Assembly (NCBI GenBank): GCA_041581055.1 | Contig: JBFGCT010000148.1 | Location: 1 to 10,184, forward strand | DNA length: 10,184 bases | Source: JBFGCT01 sp041581055 | GTDB taxonomy: Bacteria; Actinomycetota; Acidimicrobiia; Acidimicrobiales; Ilumatobacteraceae | Reading direction: 5' to 3' | In this document: positions 7,150-10,184 of the stretch, in pieces | Position numbering within the stretch: position 1 is the first letter of the stretch | Layout of the letters: every line of letters begins with the position of its first letter | The notes under the pieces: generated by a model | What the model was told of the DNA's origin: nothing | The model's database searches: none | What the model saw: only the letters and a program-made list of their open reading frames with translations | Made by a program: the position numbers and the translations under genes

Positions 7150-8916
7150 ATGGCGATCGTCGACGAGGATCTCGAGCGGTTGCGCTCGACGGTCTCGATC
7201 GTCGACACCGTGCAGCAGTACGTCGCGCTGAAGCGCGTCGGGCGGAATTGGACCGGGTTGTGCCCCTTCCACGCCGAGAACACGCCGTCGTTCAACGTCC
7301 GCGAGGAGACCGGCTACTACAAGTGTTTCGGGTGCGACAAGGGCGGCGACGTCTTCACGTTCATCCAGGAGATCGAGCACCTCGACTTCCCCGGCGCGGT
7401 CGAGCACCTCGCCGCCAAGGCCGGGGTCCAGCTCAACTACACCTCGACCGGTCAGTCCAAGGAGCGCGCCAGGCGCAAGCGGCTGACGGCCGCGATGGCC
7501 GACGCCGTCGAGTGGTATCACCAACGCCTGCTGAGCGACCCCGGCGCCCGGGCCGCCCGCGACTATCTCCGCCGGCGGGGGCTGGCCGGCGACGTCGCCC
7601 GCCAATTCAAACTCGGCTGGGCGCCCGACGACTGGGACCAGCTCGCCCGTGGTCTCGGCGCGCCGGCCGACGTGCTGCAGGACGTCGGGCTGGCGTTCCG
7701 CAACCGGCGCAACAAGATGCAGGACTCGTTCCGGGCGCGGGTGATGTTCCCGATCTTCTCCGAGTCCGGCGAGGCGCTGGCGTTCGGCGGGCGGATCCTG
7801 CCCGGGTCGGACGATCCGGCGAAGTACAAGAACTCCTCGGAGACGCCGATCTACACGAAGTCCAAGACGCTCTATGGGCTGAACTGGGCGAAGGCCGACA
7901 TCGCCAAGCAGGACCAGGTCATCGTGTGCGAGGGCTACACCGACGTGATCGGCTTCCACCGGGCCGGCGTGCCCCGGGCCGTCGCGACGTGCGGGACCGC
8001 GCTCACCGAGGAACACGTGCGGCTGCTCAAGCGCTACGCCAGCCGGGTGGTGCTCGCCTTCGACGCCGACGCCGCCGGGCAGGGCGCCGCGGAACGCTTC
8101 TACGAGTGGGAGCAGAAGCACAAGGTCGAGGTGTCGGTCGCCCGCCTGCCGGTGGGCAAGGATCCCGGCGACCTCGCCCAATCCGATCCGGGCGCGTTGC
8201 AGGCGGCGGTCGACGACGCGATGCCGTTCCTAGGCTTCCGGCTCCAGCGGACGCTGAACTCCCGGCCCACCGACTCGCCCGAACACCGGGCCCGGCTCGC
8301 CGAGGAGGCGATGGCCGTCGTCAACGAACACCCGAACGCGAACGTCCGCAAGCTGTACGCCGGCGAGGTCGCGACCCGCGTCGGACTGCCGGTCGGCGAC
8401 CTGGTCAAGGTCGCCGAGCGGGGGGCCCGCAGCCCGGCGATCCGGGTCGAGCCGAAGCGACCGAGGGGTGGGCCGCGGCAGAACGCCGAGTTCGCGGCGC
8501 TCGTCCTGCTCGTCCACGAGTGGGACTCGATCGCCTCGTGGCTGGTCGAGGCGCTGTTCGACGACGACGCCAACCGGATGGCGTTCATCGCCCTCGCCGA
8601 CGCCGGCGGCGACCTTCAGCGGGCGCTCGAGTCGGTCGCGCCGGACGCCCGCGAGGTCCTCGAGCGGGCCGCCGTCGCCGACCTGGTGTTGGACGCCGAG
8701 GTCGAGGCGAAGATGCTGATCGGGGCAGCGGTGCGCCGTGAGCTGCGCCAGCGCTCCGCCGTGGTCGACCCAGACGAGATCGAACGCGACCGCCAGGCCC
8801 GCCTCGACATCGAGGCGATGAGCGATATCGACTCCGAACGCGCCCTCCTGGCCGCCGAGTCGTTGCTAGGTTGGCTTCATCGACGAACAGACGAGCGAGC
8901 CGGAGGGGATGCCTGA
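7150..8916 (+). CDS. dnaG: DNA primase DnaG
   Basis: DnaG synthesises RNA primers for the replisome and is recruited by the replicative helicase DnaB. The 588-residue product has all expected parts. The N-terminal CHC2 zinc finger has ligands Cys38, His41, Cys59 and Cys62 (GLCPFH ... YKCFGC). The RNA polymerase basic region includes FRARVMFPIF and FGGRIL, with the conserved KYKNSSETPIYTKSKTLYGL just after. The TOPRIM domain has the catalytic Glu261 in VCEGYTDVI and the Asp305-Ala-Asp307 pair in AFDADAAG. Residues from about 430 form the variable helicase-binding C-terminal region, recognisable mainly by position and helical character. The ATG at 7150 gives the family's normal start (DEDLERLRSTVSIVDTVQQY). 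The stop overlaps the ATG of the sigma-factor gene by 8 bases, indicating co-transcription and probable translational coupling. This is the primase-sigma pairing of the macromolecular synthesis operon, here without rpsU directly upstream. Confidence 0.97.
   Translation: MAIVDEDLERLRSTVSIVDTVQQYVALKRVGRNWTGLCPFHAENTPSFNVREETGYYKCFGCDKGGDVFTFIQEIEHLDFPGAVEHLAAKAGVQLNYTSTGQSKERARRKRLTAAMADAVEWYHQRLLSDPGARAARDYLRRRGLAGDVARQFKLGWAPDDWDQLARGLGAPADVLQDVGLAFRNRRNKMQDSFRARVMFPIFSESGEALAFGGRILPGSDDPAKYKNSSETPIYTKSKTLYGLNWAKADIAKQDQVIVCEGYTDVIGFHRAGVPRAVATCGTALTEEHVRLLKRYASRVVLAFDADAAGQGAAERFYEWEQKHKVEVSVARLPVGKDPGDLAQSDPGALQAAVDDAMPFLGFRLQRTLNSRPTDSPEHRARLAEEAMAVVNEHPNANVRKLYAGEVATRVGLPVGDLVKVAERGARSPAIRVEPKRPRGGPRQNAEFAALVLLVHEWDSIASWLVEALFDDDANRMAFIALADAGGDLQRALESVAPDAREVLERAAVADLVLDAEVEAKMLIGAAVRRELRQRSAVVDPDEIERDRQARLDIEAMSDIDSERALLAAESLLGWLHRRTDERAGGDA
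8867..8872 (+). promoter_or_regulatory. Possible internal promoter -10 (TAGGTT) for rpoD inside dnaG
   Basis: TAGGTT lies near the 3' end of dnaG, 36 bases before the rpoD ATG. It fits TAnnnT but has no recognisable -35 and lies inside coding sequence, so chance occurrence is quite possible. Its TAG also closes the rpoD reading frame upstream, limiting how far the sigma start can be extended. Confidence 0.2.
8902..8906 (+). promoter_or_regulatory. Shine-Dalgarno-like GGAGG before rpoD
   Basis: GGAGG is followed by only two bases and the ATG at 8909, closer than the usual 5-9. It is the only start in the window with a strong purine motif adjacent. The tight spacing leaves open an alternative in-frame GTG at 8933, which is preceded 12 bases upstream by GAGGAG. 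Coupling to dnaG termination may make exact spacing less important. Confidence 0.4.
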
Positions 8917-10184
8917 GGAGACTGGCGCCCCGGTGCACGATCCTCCCTTCGCGGGCGTCGACACCGACGAGTGGGGCGATCTGGTCGCCCACGGCCGCGC
9001 GTCGGGCGAGGTCCACGCCGAAGATGTGACTCACGTCCTCCGCCACGTCGAGCTGACCGGCGACGTGCTGACCGAGGTGCAGGTGGCGATGGCCGGCCAC
9101 GGGATCACGATCGACGATGCAGTCGAGGCGGTCGACGACGACACGCCGAGCGGCGTCGGGCGCCACGTGGTCCTCGAGGAGGAGCCGGTTCTCGATGACT
9201 CCGACGAACGGTTGCTGTCGCGCCGGCGGAAGCGGCGGACGAAGCGGTCCGCGCCCAAGGGCGAGGGCGGCACGTCTGACGCGGTGCGGATGTACCTGCG
9301 CGAGATCGGCCAGGTCGACCTGCTGACCATCGACGACGAGCGCCGCCTGGCCCAGCTGATCGAAGAGGGCAAGATCGCCGCGGCGAAGATCGACGAGGCC
9401 GACGGCGACGGCAACGCCCTCGAAACCGTCGAGAGCCGCATGTTGATGCGCGCCGTCAGCCGCGGCGAGCGGGCCAAGAGCGAGTTGACCCAGGCCAACC
9501 TGCGGCTGGTGGTCAGCATCGCCAAGCGCTACTCGGGCCGCGGGATGCAGCTGCTCGACCTGATCCAGGAGGGCAACCTCGGCCTGATGCGGGCCGTCGA
9601 CAAGTTCGACTACACCAAGGGCTTCAAGTTCTCGACGTACGCCACGTGGTGGATCCGCCAGGCGATCACCCGCTCGATCGCCGACCAGGCCCGCACGATC
9701 CGGATACCGGTGCACATGGTCGAGCACATGAACCGGGTCACGCGGGCCAAGCGGCAGATGCACCAGGAGCTCGAGCGCGAGCCGACGATCGACGAGCTGG
9801 CGCAGCGCGTGCAGCTCGAGCCCGACCGCGTCCGCGAGCTGCTCCGCATCTCGCAAGACCCGTTGTCGCTCGACTCGCCCGTCGGCGAGGAGGACGAGTC
9901 GAATCTCGGCGACTTCATCGAGGACAGCTCGGTCGACGGGCCCGCCGACGCGGCGACCAAGGCGATGCTGTCCGACGCCGTCGGGCAGGTGCTCGGGGAG
10001 TTGTCCGAGCGCGAGCAGGAGATCGTCCGGCTGCGGTTCGGTCTCGACGGGGGGCAGGCGAAGACGCTCGAGGAGGTCGGCCGCGAGTTCGGCGTGACCC
10101 GCGAGCGGATCCGCCAGGCGATCACCCGCTCGATCGCCGACCAGGCCCGCACGATCCGGATACCGGTGCACATGGTCGAGCACA
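8909..10184 (+). CDS. rpoD: Principal RNA polymerase sigma factor (3' end missing and altered)
   Basis: This is the sigma-70 group 1 factor that directs RNA polymerase to housekeeping promoters; 425 codons are visible. A region 1.1-like acidic segment spans about 24-78, followed by a basic patch RRRKRRTKR (105-113). Region 1.2 is at about 122-153 (TSDAVRMYLREIGQVDLL). Region 2 is at 196-270, including RLVVSIAKRYSGRGM, DLIQEGNLGLMRAV and FSTYATWWIRQAITRSIADQ for -10 recognition and melting. Region 3 is at about 271-345 and region 4 begins at about 355. The helix-turn-helix TLEEVGREFGVTRERIRQ occupies 386-403. After Gln403 the family normally continues IEAKxLxKLRHP. Here it continues AITRSIADQARTIRIPVHMV, an exact in-frame copy of residues 252 onward. 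No stop codon is reached. The upstream part is a solid sigma factor; everything after 403 is suspect. It overlaps dnaG by 8 bases. Confidence 0.93.
   Translation, partial: MPEETGAPVHDPPFAGVDTDEWGDLVAHGRASGEVHAEDVTHVLRHVELTGDVLTEVQVAMAGHGITIDDAVEAVDDDTPSGVGRHVVLEEEPVLDDSDERLLSRRRKRRTKRSAPKGEGGTSDAVRMYLREIGQVDLLTIDDERRLAQLIEEGKIAAAKIDEADGDGNALETVESRMLMRAVSRGERAKSELTQANLRLVVSIAKRYSGRGMQLLDLIQEGNLGLMRAVDKFDYTKGFKFSTYATWWIRQAITRSIADQARTIRIPVHMVEHMNRVTRAKRQMHQELEREPTIDELAQRVQLEPDRVRELLRISQDPLSLDSPVGEEDESNLGDFIEDSSVDGPADAATKAMLSDAVGQVLGELSEREQEIVRLRFGLDGGQAKTLEEVGREFGVTRERIRQAITRSIADQARTIRIPVHMVEH
9651..9728 (+). repeat. Exact 78-base direct repeat, copy 1 (sigma region 2.4 coding)
   Basis: These 78 bases, encoding the end of region 2.3 through 2.4 of the sigma factor, recur without a mismatch at 10107-10184. 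This copy is in the biologically expected place: the protein reads through it in normal sigma-70 order. Confidence 0.97.
10107..10184 (+). repeat. Exact 78-base direct repeat, copy 2 (window end, probably artefactual)
   Basis: This copy is identical to 9651-9728, offset by 456 bases (152 codons, so in frame). The base before each copy differs (T9650, C10106). The native sequence is expected to share only about the first 11 bases (GGATCCGCCAG, coding for -IRQ in both places), so the switch to the wrong continuation probably occurs at that microhomology. The match runs to the last base of the window, so its true length is unknown. Confidence 0.97.

Noticed and set aside
8585..10183. Minus-strand open frame opposite rpoD and the end of dnaG, with an internal repeated segment
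   Set aside because: It is a shadow of the sigma gene; its internal repeat is simply the 78-base duplication read on the other strand.

Overview
The window is a GC-rich bacterial chromosome segment. Its codons strongly favour G or C at the third position, which is why many long shadow ORFs appear on the opposite strand. The gene content, protein character and TAnnnT-like boxes set almost on top of start codons suggest a high-GC actinobacterium. Acidimicrobiia (Ilumatobacter-like) is my best guess, but it is an inference from overall impression and not from any search. All eight genes look chromosomal. Most are core or housekeeping functions, and I see no phage, IS element, CRISPR array, toxin-antitoxin pair or defence system.

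Layout: (1) 1-672 is the C-terminal part of anthranilate synthase component I (trpE), cut by the window start. (2) 681-1253, minus strand, is a small three-helix membrane protein of unknown function, convergent with trpE. (3) 1287-1979 is a YgfZ-type folate-binding protein, divergent from the membrane protein across 33 bases. (4) 1980-2165 is a convergent intergenic region holding two tandem copies (83-base period) of a palindrome-containing element. (5) 2166-3284, minus strand, is a site-2-protease-like M50 metalloprotease with a TPR-like tail. (6) 3371-6016 is pyruvate, phosphate dikinase (ppdK), divergent from the protease. (7) 6141-7139 is a TerC-family membrane protein. (8) 7150-8916 is DNA primase (dnaG). 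(9) 8909 to the window end is the principal sigma factor (rpoD/sigA), overlapping dnaG by 8 bases and incomplete.

Functionally, dnaG and rpoD form the conserved primase-sigma pair of the macromolecular synthesis operon. The other genes are metabolic or maintenance genes, mostly with their own short promoters: tryptophan synthesis, Fe-S maintenance, pyruvate/PEP interconversion, membrane proteolysis and metal handling.

Three observations deserve attention. Several genes appear to be leaderless, with a (T/C)AG(A/C)CT box 6-10 bases before the start codon and no well-placed Shine-Dalgarno. The tandem 83-base element at 1992-2153 has nested inverted repeats and looks like a REP/MITE-like family. 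The last 78 bases of the window exactly repeat 9651-9728 in frame, replacing the expected end of the sigma factor's promoter-recognition helix. This is most likely an assembly artefact, so the sigma C-terminus should not be trusted. I found no convincing new multi-gene system.
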